64,000 nt of DNA from Luteimonas gilva. Lineage in GTDB: Bacteria; Pseudomonadota; Gammaproteobacteria; Xanthomonadales; Xanthomonadaceae. The position numbers were made by a program, and so were the translations under genes. The DNA is taken from the NCBI RefSeq assembly GCF_005239095.1, contig NZ_SZUA01000001.1, positions 1,531,049 to 1,595,048 of the forward strand, given 5' to 3'. Each line of letters opens with the position of its first letter. Within the stretch, counting starts at the first letter, position 1. Shown here piece by piece: positions 25,106-32,873 of this stretch. The notes below the pieces were generated by a model. It did not search any database, had not been told where the DNA came from, and was given only the letters and a program-made list of their open reading frames with translations.

Positions 25106-26383
25106 TCAAGCGAAAACGATCGTCGCCGTGGTGCCCTCGCCCGGCGCGCTTTCCAACGACACCGGCCAACCGAAGCGCTCGCCCAGCCGCCTGACGATCG
25201 ACAGGCCGATGCCCTTGCCGACCGGATGGGCTTGATCGGCGCGGTAGAACGGTTCGAAAGCCTTGTCCAATTCATCCCGGTTCATGCCGATGCCGGTGTC
25301 GCGGACCACGATGCGGTCGCGGCCGATGCGCACTTCGATCCTGCCCTCGTCGGTGAATTGGCAGGCGTTGCCGAGCAGGTTGCCGACCATGACGCCCAGC
25401 ACCCGCGGCGGCGCGTGCAGGCGCAACGAGGACTCTTCGATCACATCCAGTTGCACCGGCTTTCCGGCCAGCAGCGGGCGCACATTGACCACTTCTTCGT
25501 AGACGATGTCGCGGACGTTGAAATCCTCGCTCTGCGGCGCGACGTCCGCTTCGCGCGCCAGCACCAGGAAAGCGTCGATCACTCCCTGCATGTCGCGCGC
25601 GGCGACCTGGATCCGCGACAGCGAGCGCTGAGTGCGCGGCGGCAAGTCCGGGTCCGCGATCAGCAAATCGGCGGCGACCCGGATCACGGTCAGCGGCGTG
25701 CGCAGTTCGTGGCTCGCGTCGCGGGTGAAGGCACGCTCGCGGGTGACGAACGCGCCGATGCGCACCGCCAGCGAATGCAGCGAGTCGGCGAGTTGCTTGA
25801 CTTCGCCCTCGACCGAGCGCGGCAACCGTTCGGGCGCCAGCACGCCCGCGTCGGGCTTTTGCGGATCCCACTGCGACACTTCCCGCGCCAGCCAGGAAAC
25901 GGGTTCGACCAAGGTGCGCGAAGCGCGATAAGTCAGCCAGCTCACCGCGTAGATGGCCAGCAGCGCGAACGCGATCGGGACGATCGCCAGCCAAATCGTC
26001 AGCTCGTCGACGAAGGCCGCGTCGTAGCTCAAATACAGCCTGCCGGGCGGACGGTCGTCGATGTAGGCGATGCGGCCGTCCTCGGGAAGTTTGTGGAAGC
26101 CTTCGCCCAAATCCTGCAGGCCGGCGAACTCGGACGGCAGCGGCACCGATGCTCCGGTCGGGACCACGAAACCCCTCAGCACCATGCCGACCGGCAGAGC
26201 CCGGCGCGGGTCCCGCTCCCAGTGGTCCCAGTAGAAATCGGCCTGCGCCTTCAACCGCCGCTCCAGGAATTGCTGCTTGAGCGACAGGTTGATCGCGAAC
26301 ACGCCGACGATGATCACCAAGCTGGCGATCACCGCCTGCAGGATGAAGGCGATCCTAATCTTGCGCGGCAGCCCGTGCGCCAT
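25106..26383 (-). CDS. sensor histidine kinase (two-component)
   Basis: This 425-residue inner-membrane kinase has two membrane helices (about 11-33 and 128-150) enclosing a periplasmic sensor of about 95 residues with Trp/Asp-rich YWDHWERDPR, a HAMP-like linker, a dimerisation domain with phospho-His225 in RDASHELRTPLTV, and an ATPase with N box GNACQF, G1 DTGIGM and G2 GKGIGLSIVRRLGERFG. The signal is unknown. The start at 26383 follows the response-regulator stop by 7 bp. It pairs with the regulator upstream. It is probably an envelope-stress sensor by class, but this is inference. Confidence 0.93.
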   Translation of the reverse strand: MAHGLPRKIRIAFILQAVIASLVIIVGVFAINLSLKQQFLERRLKAQADFYWDHWERDPRRALPVGMVLRGFVVPTGASVPLPSEFAGLQDLGEGFHKLPEDGRIAYIDDRPPGRLYLSYDAAFVDELTIWLAIVPIAFALLAIYAVSWLTYRASRTLVEPVSWLAREVSQWDPQKPDAGVLAPERLPRSVEGEVKQLADSLHSLAVRIGAFVTRERAFTRDASHELRTPLTVIRVAADLLIADPDLPPRTQRSLSRIQVAARDMQGVIDAFLVLAREADVAPQSEDFNVRDIVYEEVVNVRPLLAGKPVQLDVIEESSLRLHAPPRVLGVMVGNLLGNACQFTDEGRIEVRIGRDRIVVRDTGIGMNRDELDKAFEPFYRADQAHPVGKGIGLSIVRRLGERFGWPVSLESAPGEGTTATIVFA

Positions 26384-26390
26384 GACGGCG

Positions 26391-27104
26391 TCAGGCGGGT
26401 GGATGTTCGATGTCCGCGATCCGGTAGCCGGCGCTTTGCACGGTGTGCAGCAACGGCCGGTCGAACGGCTTATCGATGGTCTTGCGCAGGTTGTACAAAT
26501 GGCTGCGCAGGGTGTCCGAATCCGGCAATCCGTTGCCCCAGATCTCGCGTTCGATCTCCTGCCGGCTGACCACACGCGGCGATTCGCGCATCAGGATGGT
26601 CAGCAGCTTCAATCCGATCGGCGAGAGCTGCAGTTCGGTGCCGCCGCGGGTGGCGCGCAGGCTGGCCGGGTCCAGCACCAGGTCGGCGACCTTCAGCACT
26701 TCGGCGCCGACCTGGCGTCGTTCGCGGCGGATAAGGGCGCGCAGGCGCGCTTCCAATTCCTGGATCGCGAACGGCTTGGTCAGGTAATCGTCGGCGCCGG
26801 CGCCCAGGCCGGTGAGTTTTTCGTCCAAGGTGTCGCGTGCGGTGAGCATCAGCACCGGCGTGGATTTGCGCGCTTCCTCGCGCAGGCGGCGGCAGACCTC
26901 GATGCCGTCCAGGCGCGGCAGCATCAGATCCAGGACGATCACGTCGTAATTGTTCTCGGTGGCCAAGCGATAGCCATCCAAACCGTCGGCCGCGTAATCG
27001 ACCTCGAAACCGCGGCCTTCCAGGTATTCGCCGACCATTTCCGAAATGTTGCGGTTGTCCTCGACGATCAGCACCAGCCCTGCGGGCTCTTGTGGATTCC
27101 TCAT
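26391..27104 (-). CDS. OmpR-family response regulator
   Basis: This 237-residue DNA-binding regulator has an N-terminal receiver domain (about 10-120) with acidic pair ED15-16, phospho-acceptor Asp59 in VIVLDLMLPRLDG, switch Thr in LMLTARD and Lys in YLTKPF. The C-terminal winged helix (about 138-232) ends with TVQSAGYRI, although the usual GxGY is SAGY here. SRQEIEREIWGNGLPDSDTL is the recognition helix region. Transcribed first, the kinase gene follows 7 bp later. It diverges from the small membrane protein gene at 27206. No binding site could be assigned. Confidence 0.94.
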   Translation of the reverse strand: MRNPQEPAGLVLIVEDNRNISEMVGEYLEGRGFEVDYAADGLDGYRLATENNYDVIVLDLMLPRLDGIEVCRRLREEARKSTPVLMLTARDTLDEKLTGLGAGADDYLTKPFAIQELEARLRALIRRERRQVGAEVLKVADLVLDPASLRATRGGTELQLSPIGLKLLTILMRESPRVVSRQEIEREIWGNGLPDSDTLRSHLYNLRKTIDKPFDRPLLHTVQSAGYRIADIEHPPA

Positions 27105-27205
27105 GCAACCCCCGTTCCTTCAGCTTTGTGAAAGGTGCCAATCCGGCGGTCGAGACAATGTGAAGGCCCTTGTTAACCCACCTAAGCCACCGCGAAGGCC
27201 ATGCC

Positions 27206-27550
27206 ATGACCCCCGAAAGACTCATGCCGATCCTGTTGTTGCTGGGTTCGAACATCTTCATGACGTTCGCCTGGTACGGGCATCTGAAGTACAAGACCAC
27301 GCCGCTGTTCTGGGCGATTCTCGCCAGTTGGGGCATCGCCTTCTTCGAGTACTGCCTGCAGGTGCCGGCCAACCGCTGGGGCAGCGCGGTCTATTCGGCG
27401 CCCCAGCTCAAGGGCATGCAGGAAGTGATCACGCTGTTGGTGTTCGCCGTGTTTTCGGCGGGTTACCTCGGACAGCCGCTGAAGTGGAACCATTGGGCCG
27501 GGTTCGCCCTGATCGCGGTGGCGGCGTGGTTGATTTTCATGGAAACGTAG
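27206..27550 (+). CDS. DMT-like small membrane protein (DUF486)
   Basis: This 114-residue protein has four membrane helices. The DUF486 pattern is clear: LLLLGSNIFMTFAWYGHLKY at the start, WGIAFFEYCLQVPANRWG and the end PLKWNHWAGFALIAVAAWLI. The family belongs to the drug/metabolite transporter superfamily, but no substrate is known. The ATG at 27206 is chosen because it begins directly before the first helix. The stop TAG is part of the GTAG that opens the repeat pair at 27547-27632. Confidence 0.9.
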   Translation: MTPERLMPILLLLGSNIFMTFAWYGHLKYKTTPLFWAILASWGIAFFEYCLQVPANRWGSAVYSAPQLKGMQEVITLLVFAVFSAGYLGQPLKWNHWAGFALIAVAAWLIFMET

Positions 27551-27632
27551 GGTGGGCTTTTGCCCACCGTCGTGCTGCCGCATGCATGGCGCAAATGTGG
27601 AGATGGCGATGGCGGGCTAAAGCCCACCCTAC
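27547..27632. repeat. REP pair, GTAG-GGTGGGC arm family, giving stop codons to two genes
   Basis: GTAGGGTGGGCTTTTGCCCA begins at 27547, and the inverted mate GGGCTAAAGCCCACCCTAC ends at 27632. The loop bases differ between units, while the stems GGTGGGC/GCCCACC are kept (one mismatch, GGCGGGC, in the mate). The TAG at 27548-27550 ends the DUF486 gene, and the complementary CTA at 27629-27631 ends the convergent Mpo1-like gene. Same design as 1988-2107. Confidence 0.9.
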
Positions 27633-27931
27633 AACTTGACCTTGCCGACCAGGATGTCCTTGAACATCACCCAATCGCCCGCGAACGAATAGAACGGGTG
27701 CTTGAAGGTCGCCGGCCGGTTCTTCTCGAAGAAGAAATGGCCGACCCAGGCGAAGCCGTAGCCGCAGAGCAATGCGGCCAGCAGCCACCAGGCATTGCCG
27801 CGCAGGATGGCGATGGCGACCAACGCCAGCACGCCGCAGCTGCCGATGAAATGCAGGCGCCGGCTGACTTTGTTTTGATGCTCGCTGAGATAGAACGGAT
27901 AGAACTCTCGGAAACTGGCGAAACGGCTCAT
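27629..27931 (-). CDS. Mpo1-like (DUF962) membrane protein
   Basis: This 100-residue protein has two or three membrane segments. The family pattern is FREFYPFYLSEHQNKVSRRL, HFIGS, and GHFFFEKNRPATFKHPFYS, with the conserved His residues that bind iron in the yeast relative Mpo1, a dioxygenase of 2-hydroxy fatty-acid alpha-oxidation. Whether bacterial members do the same chemistry is inference. It starts MSRFASFREF; the C-terminal VGKVKL ends at a TAG that is part of the repeat. It lies alone on the minus strand, with the mazG region upstream. Confidence 0.9.
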   Translation of the reverse strand: MSRFASFREFYPFYLSEHQNKVSRRLHFIGSCGVLALVAIAILRGNAWWLLAALLCGYGFAWVGHFFFEKNRPATFKHPFYSFAGDWVMFKDILVGKVKL

Positions 27932-27971
27932 CGCGGCCTCTCCCGACACCCTGCAATATGCTTTTGTTCGT

Positions 27972-28059
27972 GTAGAGCGGAGCTTGCTCCGCTGCTCTTG
28001 CTCTTTATCATCGCGCACGATCTTGCGCGCGAAAAGCAGCGGAGCAAGCTCCGCTCTAC
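27972..28059. repeat. REP pair, GTAG-AGCGGAGC arm family
   Basis: GTAGAGCGGAGCTTGCTCCG begins at 27972 and the mate CGGAGCAAGCTCCGCTCTAC ends at 28059. Arms are perfect, and about 40 nt lie between. It shares arm sequence with the pair at 21141-21271. Between mazG and the Mpo1-like gene, both read leftwards. Confidence 0.88.
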
Positions 28060-28077
28060 ACAAACCGAGCGGCAGCC

Positions 28078-28902
28078 TCAACTGCGTTCGGCGGCCTTGG
28101 CTCTGTCCCAATAACGATCCTGCGCTTCCAGCGGCAAGCCCGCAAGCTCGGTCCCGTCGGCGGCGGCCAAAGCCTCCATCGCGCGGAACCGGCGTTCGAA
28201 CTTCAGGTTCGCGCAGCGCAAGGCGCTGCCGACATCGACCTTGGCGTGACGCGCGAGATTGGCGCAGACGAACAGAAGATCGCCGATCTCGTCTTCCAAC
28301 CGCGCCCGGACTTGCGCGTCTTCGGGCGCGGCGGCCGACGCGGCGAACTCGGCGCGGACCTCGTCGATTTCCTCGTGCAATTTTTCGATCACCGGCGCCG
28401 GCCCGGGCCAATCGAAACCCACCTTCGCCGCACGGTTCTGCAGCTTGATCGCGCGCTGCCACTCCGGCAAACCGCGCGCGATGCCGGCCAACGCCGAGCG
28501 GTCGGCGTCTCCGTTCGACTCGCGCTCGCGGCGCTTGTGCTCTTCCCAAGCGACGGTTTGCGCGGCGGCGTCTTCGACGTGGGCATCGCCGAACACATGC
28601 GGATGGCGCCGGGTCATCTTGTCGGAAATCGCCGCGGCCACGTCGGCGAAGGCGAAAGCGCCCTGCTCCTCGGCCATGCGCGCATGGAACACGACCTGCA
28701 GCAGCAGATCGCCGAGTTCGTCCTTCAATCCCGGCATGTCGCCGCGGTCGATGGCGTCTGCGACTTCGTAGGCTTCTTCGATGGTGTACGGCGCGATGGT
28801 GGCGAAGGTTTGCTCGACGTCCCAAGGGCAGCCGGTTTCGCGGTCGCGCAGCTTAGCCATGATCTCCAGCAGGCGCTGGATGCCGGATTCGTTTTTGGTC
28901 AC
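28078..28902 (-). CDS. mazG: nucleoside triphosphate pyrophosphohydrolase MazG
   Basis: This 274-residue enzyme hydrolyses (d)NTPs to monophosphate and pyrophosphate and lowers ppGpp levels in E. coli. Two MazG domains are present: N-terminal GCPWDVEQTFATIAPYTIEE with DELGDLLLQVVFHARM, and C-terminal IEKLHEEIDEVRAEF with LEDEIGDLLFVCANLARH. The GTG at 28902 is chosen because the protein then starts TKNESGIQRLLEIMAKLRD, matching E. coli MazG from its first residues. The frame stays open farther upstream, but that part runs through the GTCATTCCCG repeat. relA is also in this window. Confidence 0.95.
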   Translation of the reverse strand: MTKNESGIQRLLEIMAKLRDRETGCPWDVEQTFATIAPYTIEEAYEVADAIDRGDMPGLKDELGDLLLQVVFHARMAEEQGAFAFADVAAAISDKMTRRHPHVFGDAHVEDAAAQTVAWEEHKRRERESNGDADRSALAGIARGLPEWQRAIKLQNRAAKVGFDWPGPAPVIEKLHEEIDEVRAEFAASAAAPEDAQVRARLEDEIGDLLFVCANLARHAKVDVGSALRCANLKFERRFRAMEALAAADGTELAGLPLEAQDRYWDRAKAAERS

Positions 28903-28930
28903 GCGCTGCTCCTCGCCTTTGCTCTTAGCC

Positions 28931-28955
28931 GTCATTCCCGCGAAGGCGGGAATCC
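28931..28955. repeat. GTCATTCCCG...CGGGAATCC palindromic element
   Basis: A 25-nt palindrome with stem ATTCCCGC/GCGGGAAT. The reverse complement of 47159-47183 matches it at 24 of 25 positions. This short element is common between genes in many proteobacteria. Just downstream, at 29006-29040, lies a copy of the CCCTC...GGGAGAGGG element, which ends one base before the cysQ stop codon. Confidence 0.8.
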
Positions 28956-29040
28956 AGTGACTTTCGCCTTCCAGCAGCCAGCGAAGCAATCCGGCACCAC
29001 GCGCGCCCTCACCCAGCCCTCTTCCGCGAGCGGGAGAGGG

Positions 29041-29835
29041 CTAAAGCCAATCCCGCCACGGCAATTGCGGATCGCCCAGCGCCAGGAAATCGCCGTTGAG
29101 GATCGTATCGCGCTGGTTGTAGCGCAGCGGCCGGCCTTTCGGATCGATCACGCAACCGCCCGCAGCTTCCAAGACGCATTGCCCGGCCGCGGTATCCCAT
29201 TCGCTGGTCGGCCCGAAGCGCGGATACACGTCCATGCCGCCTTCGGCCAGCAAGCAGAATTTCAGCGAGGAGCCGCGCGCGATCGTTTCGGTGTCGCCGA
29301 TACGCGCCATCAACGCCTCGGTGCGCGGATCGCGATGCGAACGGCTGGCCGCGACGCGCAACGGCATGACGGCCGGCGCGCGGACACGGATCGTGCGTTC
29401 TTCGTCGCCGTCGCGGCGGAACGCGCCGCGTCCCGCTTCGCCGTGCCACAGCGCGCCGCCGACCGGCGCCTGGATCACGCCGAACACCGGCGCGCCGTCT
29501 TCAATCAGCGCGATGTTGACGGTGAATTCGCCGTTGCGCTTGACGAATTCGCGGGTGCCGTCGAGCGGATCGACCAGCCACAGCCGGTCCCAGACGCGGC
29601 GCTGCGCAGCCGGAGTCTCGTCGGCGGCCTCTTCCGACAGCACGGGGATGTCGGGCGTCAATCGCGCCAGACCCGCGACGATGCGGCTATGCGCGGCCAA
29701 ATCGGCCGCGGTCAGCGGGCTCGCATCGGCCTTGCGCTCGACGTCGAACGCGCCTTCGTACACTTCGAGGATGGCGGCGGCCGCATCGCGCGCCAGCGCG
29801 ATCACGCCTTCGCGCAGTTCAGCGCTTATCGGCAT
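29041..29835 (-). CDS. cysQ: 3'(2'),5'-bisphosphate nucleotidase CysQ
   Basis: This 264-residue inositol-monophosphatase-fold enzyme removes the 3'-phosphate from PAP, left over from sulfate reduction or sulfation. The metal sites are conserved: EEAADETP (metal Glu), WLVDPLDGTREFVKRNGEFT (DPxDGT) and GPTSEWDTAAGQCVLEAAGG (WDxAAG). It starts 16 bp inside the 3' end of the nudE frame, so the genes overlap and are probably coupled. The nudE-cysQ order is widespread in gammaproteobacteria. Confidence 0.94.
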   Translation of the reverse strand: MPISAELREGVIALARDAAAAILEVYEGAFDVERKADASPLTAADLAAHSRIVAGLARLTPDIPVLSEEAADETPAAQRRVWDRLWLVDPLDGTREFVKRNGEFTVNIALIEDGAPVFGVIQAPVGGALWHGEAGRGAFRRDGDEERTIRVRAPAVMPLRVAASRSHRDPRTEALMARIGDTETIARGSSLKFCLLAEGGMDVYPRFGPTSEWDTAAGQCVLEAAGGCVIDPKGRPLRYNQRDTILNGDFLALGDPQLPWRDWL

Positions 29836-30379
29836 CGCCCCGCCTCAGCCATTCGCGCGCGATGAACAAGGCCGCGATCGAGCGGCCTTCGGAGAAATCC
29901 TCGCGCAGGATCAGCTCGTGCAGGTCGTCCAATTTCCAAGGCACCACTTCCAGTTCTTCCGGTTCGTCGCCGGGCAAGCGCTCGGGATAAAGATCGCGCG
30001 CGATCACCAATGCCGTCTGATGGCTCATATAGACCGGCGCCAGGGTCAGCGAACGCAGCACGACCAGCGAGCGGGCGCCGTAGCCGGCCTCTTCCTTCAG
30101 TTCGCGGTCGGCGGCTTGTTCGGGCGTCTCGCCGGCGTCGATCCGGCCCTTGACCAGGCCCAGTTCGTAGCGATGCACGCCGGCGGCGTATTCGCGCACC
30201 AGCAGCACGGTGTCGTCGTCGAGCATGGGCACCACCGCGACCGCGCCGTGGCCGCGTCCATGCAGGCGTTCGTAGCTGCGGCGCTCGCCGTTGCCGAACT
30301 CCAGATCCAGCCGTTCCATGCGGTACGGACCGGCATCGTGCTCGGTGATGCCGTGGATGGTGGGCAGGCGGCGCGTCAT
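29819..30379 (-). CDS. nudE: ADP compounds hydrolase NudE (Nudix)
   Basis: This 186-residue Nudix hydrolase acts on ADP-ribose, NADH or Ap3A in E. coli. The Nudix box GRIDAGETPEQAADRELKEE (about 101-120) fits Gx5Ex7REUxEExGU with AGYGA following. LLVREYAAGVHRYELGLVKG and the later YLYPERLPGDEPEELEV-like stretch (DLYPERLPGDEPEELEV) match NudE. The start at 30379 (MTRRLPTIHGI) is chosen over an earlier in-frame Met because the divergent bioA gene starts only 53 bp away. It overlaps cysQ by 17 bp. Confidence 0.92.
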   Translation of the reverse strand: MTRRLPTIHGITEHDAGPYRMERLDLEFGNGERRSYERLHGRGHGAVAVVPMLDDDTVLLVREYAAGVHRYELGLVKGRIDAGETPEQAADRELKEEAGYGARSLVVLRSLTLAPVYMSHQTALVIARDLYPERLPGDEPEELEVVPWKLDDLHELILREDFSEGRSIAALFIAREWLRRGDADKR

Positions 30380-30420
30380 CGGGGAATACCCGCGATGGAG
30401 CGGACGGCGGCCGGGCAAGG

Positions 30421-30426
30421 GATAAT
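30421..30426 (+). promoter_or_regulatory. possible -10 of a leaderless bioA transcript
   Basis: GATAAT ends six bases before the bioA ATG at 30433, in a 53-bp divergent gap with nudE. No clear -35 or ribosome site is seen. The spacing equals that of TACACT before apaG. Inference only. Confidence 0.35.
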
Positions 30427-30432
30427 GCGGGG

Positions 30433-31827
30433 ATGGCGAACGAAACTCATGACCCTTCGATGATAGCGGACGCCGAGCGTTGGCGCGCGCGCGACCTGGC
30501 CGTGCTGTGGCATCCGTGCACGCAAATGCGCGAACACCCGGACGTATTGCCGCTGCTGCCGGTGGCCCGCGGCGACGGCGCCTGGCTGATCGGCCAGGAC
30601 GGCAGCCGCACCCTGGACGCGGTGAGCAGTTGGTGGACCAACCTGTTCGGCCATGCCGAGCCGCGCATCGCCGACGCCATCGCGCGCCAGGCGCGCACGC
30701 TCGAGCAAGTGATCCTGGCCGGCTGTTCGCACGAGCCGGCTGTCGAACTCGCCGAGCGCTTGTTGGCCATTGCGCCGCGCCAGGCCGGACGCGTGCCGCT
30801 GGCCAAGGTGTTCTATGCCGACAACGGCTCGGCCGGCGTGGAAGTGGCGCTGAAGATGGCCTTCCATTGGCACCTCAACCGTGGCGAGACGCGCCGCACC
30901 AAATTCGTAGCCTTGGAGAACGGCTACCACGGCGAAACGCTGGGCGCGCTCGCGGTCGGCGACATTCCGTTGTACCGGCGCACCTATGCGCCGCTGCTCG
31001 CCGAGGCGCTGTTCGCGCCCTCGCCCGACGCCTATCTGGCGCGCGACGGGCAAAGCGCGGCCGGACACGCGGAAGACGCGGCCGATGCGCTCGCGCGGCT
31101 GCTCGACGACCACGTCGGCGAAGTCTGCGCGGTGATCCTGGAGCCGCGCGTGCAATGCGCCGGGGGCATGCGCATGCACGATCCCGCCTACCTGCGCCGC
31201 GCGCGCGAGCTGTGCGACGTGCACGGCGCGTTCCTGATCGCAGACGAGATCGCGGTCGGCTTCGGCCGCACCGGCACGATGTTCGCCAGCGAACAAAGCG
31301 GCGTGATGCCGGACCTGCTGTGCCTGTCGAAGGGCCTGACCGGCGGCTTCCTGCCGCTGGCCGCGGTACTGACGACGCAGGAGATCTACGACGGCTTCCT
31401 CGACGATTCGCGCGAACGCGCCTTCCTGCATTCGCACAGCTACACCGGCAATCCGCTGGCCTGTGCGGCGGCGCTGGCTTCGCTGCGCATTTTCGAGACC
31501 GACGACGTCCTGGCGCGCAACCGCGCGATCGCGGCGAAAATGGCGGGGCAGGCGACGCCCTTGCGCGAGCATCCGCACGTCGCCGACGCGCGCCAGGCCG
31601 GCATGATCGCGGCCTTCGAATTGACCCGGAACGGCGACAAGCGGACCCCGTTCGATCGCGCCGAACGGATCGGCTTGCGCGCCTACCGCGCGGCGCTGCG
31701 GCGCGGCGTGCTGCTGCGGCCTTTGGGCGACATCCTCTATTGGATGCCGCCGTATTGCATCGACGACGAGCAGCTCGCGTTGCTCGCGCGCGTGACGCGC
31801 GAAGCGATCGACGAGGCGACCGCGTGA
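30433..31827 (+). CDS. bioA: adenosylmethionine-8-amino-7-oxononanoate aminotransferase BioA
   Basis: This 464-residue PLP aminotransferase makes 7,8-diaminononanoate from KAPA using SAM as amino donor, a step of biotin synthesis. The PLP lysine is Lys300 in CLSKGLTGGFLPLAA. The upstream Asp is in IADEIAVGFGRTG, the substrate block is WHPCTQMREHP and the PLP phosphate block DNGSAGVEVALKM. The first residues ANETHDPSMIADAERW are as in Xanthomonadaceae BioA. The gene stands alone; no other bio genes are in the window, and no BirA operator was recognised. It is divergent from nudE. Confidence 0.96.
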   Translation: MANETHDPSMIADAERWRARDLAVLWHPCTQMREHPDVLPLLPVARGDGAWLIGQDGSRTLDAVSSWWTNLFGHAEPRIADAIARQARTLEQVILAGCSHEPAVELAERLLAIAPRQAGRVPLAKVFYADNGSAGVEVALKMAFHWHLNRGETRRTKFVALENGYHGETLGALAVGDIPLYRRTYAPLLAEALFAPSPDAYLARDGQSAAGHAEDAADALARLLDDHVGEVCAVILEPRVQCAGGMRMHDPAYLRRARELCDVHGAFLIADEIAVGFGRTGTMFASEQSGVMPDLLCLSKGLTGGFLPLAAVLTTQEIYDGFLDDSRERAFLHSHSYTGNPLACAAALASLRIFETDDVLARNRAIAAKMAGQATPLREHPHVADARQAGMIAAFELTRNGDKRTPFDRAERIGLRAYRAALRRGVLLRPLGDILYWMPPYCIDDEQLALLARVTREAIDEATA

Positions 31828-31860
31828 TTTGCGCCGCCCATGACGACAATGCCGCTGTCG

Positions 31861-31971
31861 CCCCCTTTGAAAAAGGGGGCGGGCCGCGCAGCGGACCGGG
31901 GGATTTGCTTTTCTCGAAGCAACAGCAACTTCAACAGCAAATCCCCCCCTCCCCCCTTTTTCAAAGGGGGG
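31861..31971. repeat. long inverted repeat, CCCCTTTGAAAAAGGGGG type (intergenic copy)
   Basis: The left arm CCCCCTTTGAAAAAGGGGGC starts at 31861 and the right arm CCCCCTTTTTCAAAGGGGGG ends at 31971. Between them are ATTTGCTTTTC and CAGCAAATCCCCCC, a second inner inverted pair. A related copy lies inside hrpA at 62071-62177. In this place it fills the gap between bioA and rsmE. Confidence 0.9.
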
Positions 31972-31999
31972 AACATCAAATGCAGTCGCCGAGAAACGT

Positions 32000-32734
32000 A
32001 TGCGCCTGACCCGCACGTACGTCGACCTATCGCTGGCGGTCGGCCGCCGCGTGGCCCTGCCGGAAGACGCGACGGCGCATCTGGTGCGGGTGCTGCGCTT
32101 GGGTGAAGGCGACGCCTGCGTCCTGTTCAACGGCGACGGCAACGACTACGACGCGCGGCTGCTGTCCGCCGGCAAGCGCGGCGCGGAAGCGGAAATCGTG
32201 GCGGTGCGCGAAGTCGGCAACGAATCGCCGTTGCGGATCGTGCTGCTGCAAGGCATCGCCCGCGGCGAAAAGATGGACTTGATCCTGCAGAAAGCGACCG
32301 AACTGGGCGTCGCCGGGATCGTGCCGGTGGTGGCCGAGCGCACCGAAGTGAAATTGGACGCGCAACGCAGCGAGAAGCGCATGGCGCATTGGCGCAGCGT
32401 GATCGTTGCGGCGTGCGAACAGTCGGGCCGCACGCGGATTCCCGAACTTGCGGCGCCGGCCGCGCCGGCCGCGGCCGCGAGCGCGGCGGCATCCGGTGCG
32501 CTGAAATTGACCCTCGATCCGACCGGCGAATTCACCTCGGCGTCGCTGCAGGCGCCGGAGGCGGGCGGCCTGGTCGTGGCGATCGGCCCGGAAGGCGGAT
32601 GGTCGCCGCGCGACCGCGAAACCTTGCGCGCGGCCGGATTCGTAGGCTTGCGCCTGGGCCCGCGGGTGCTGCGCACCGAGACCGCGGGGCTGGCCGCCAT
32701 CGCCGCATTGCAAGCGCGTTTCGGCGATCTTTAA
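32000..32734 (+). CDS. rsmE: 16S rRNA (uracil-1498 N3)-methyltransferase RsmE
   Basis: This 244-residue SPOUT methyltransferase methylates U1498 of 16S rRNA. The N-terminal PUA-like part starts MRLTRTYVDLSLAVGRRVAL with HLVRVLRLGEGD. The knotted SAM site is visible as IGPEGGWSPRDRETL and LRLGPRVLRTETAGLAAIAA. The region IVPVVAERTEVKL and SEKRMAHWRSVIVAACEQSG is diagnostic. The ATG at 32000 follows AGAAACGT; the ribosome site is weak. Probably a single gene or read through from bioA across the repeat. Confidence 0.96.
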   Translation: MRLTRTYVDLSLAVGRRVALPEDATAHLVRVLRLGEGDACVLFNGDGNDYDARLLSAGKRGAEAEIVAVREVGNESPLRIVLLQGIARGEKMDLILQKATELGVAGIVPVVAERTEVKLDAQRSEKRMAHWRSVIVAACEQSGRTRIPELAAPAAPAAAASAAASGALKLTLDPTGEFTSASLQAPEAGGLVVAIGPEGGWSPRDRETLRAAGFVGLRLGPRVLRTETAGLAAIAALQARFGDL

Positions 32735-32752
32735 TGCCGCGCATGCGCTTTT

Positions 32753-32840
32753 GTGGGGCGGCTTCAGCCGCGAGCTCTTTCCCGCAAAGCGCAGCCTAAT
32801 GGTGATTGAATAGAAAGCTCGCGGCTAAAGCCGCTCCCAC
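32753..32840. repeat. REP pair, GCGGC arm family
   Basis: GTGGGGCGGCTTCAGCCGCG begins at 32753 (one base changed next to the head), and the mate CGGCTAAAGCCGCTCCCAC ends at 32840. The loops differ (TTCA against TAAA), the stems agree. Between convergent rsmE and chpC. Confidence 0.88.
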
Positions 32841-32867
32841 AAAAAGCGAATGGAGCCGCTTTTTTTT
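32821..32867 (+). terminator. possible rho-independent terminator of rsmE
   Basis: GCGGCT at 32821 can pair with AGCCGC at 32854-32859, directly followed by eight T residues (32860-32867). The left arm belongs to the REP unit, which can instead fold on itself. Inference from sequence only. Confidence 0.4.
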
Positions 32868-32873
32868 CGCCGA

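Noticed and set aside
28903-28989. Longer N-terminus for MazG
   Set aside because: The extra codons run through a GTCATTCCCG repeat, and family homology begins at the GTG at 28902.
29006-29040. Rho-independent terminator of cysQ
   Set aside because: There is a hairpin (CCCTCTTCCG...CGGGAGAGGG), but it ends directly before the stop codon and lacks a T-run in the right place; treated as a copy of the repeat element.
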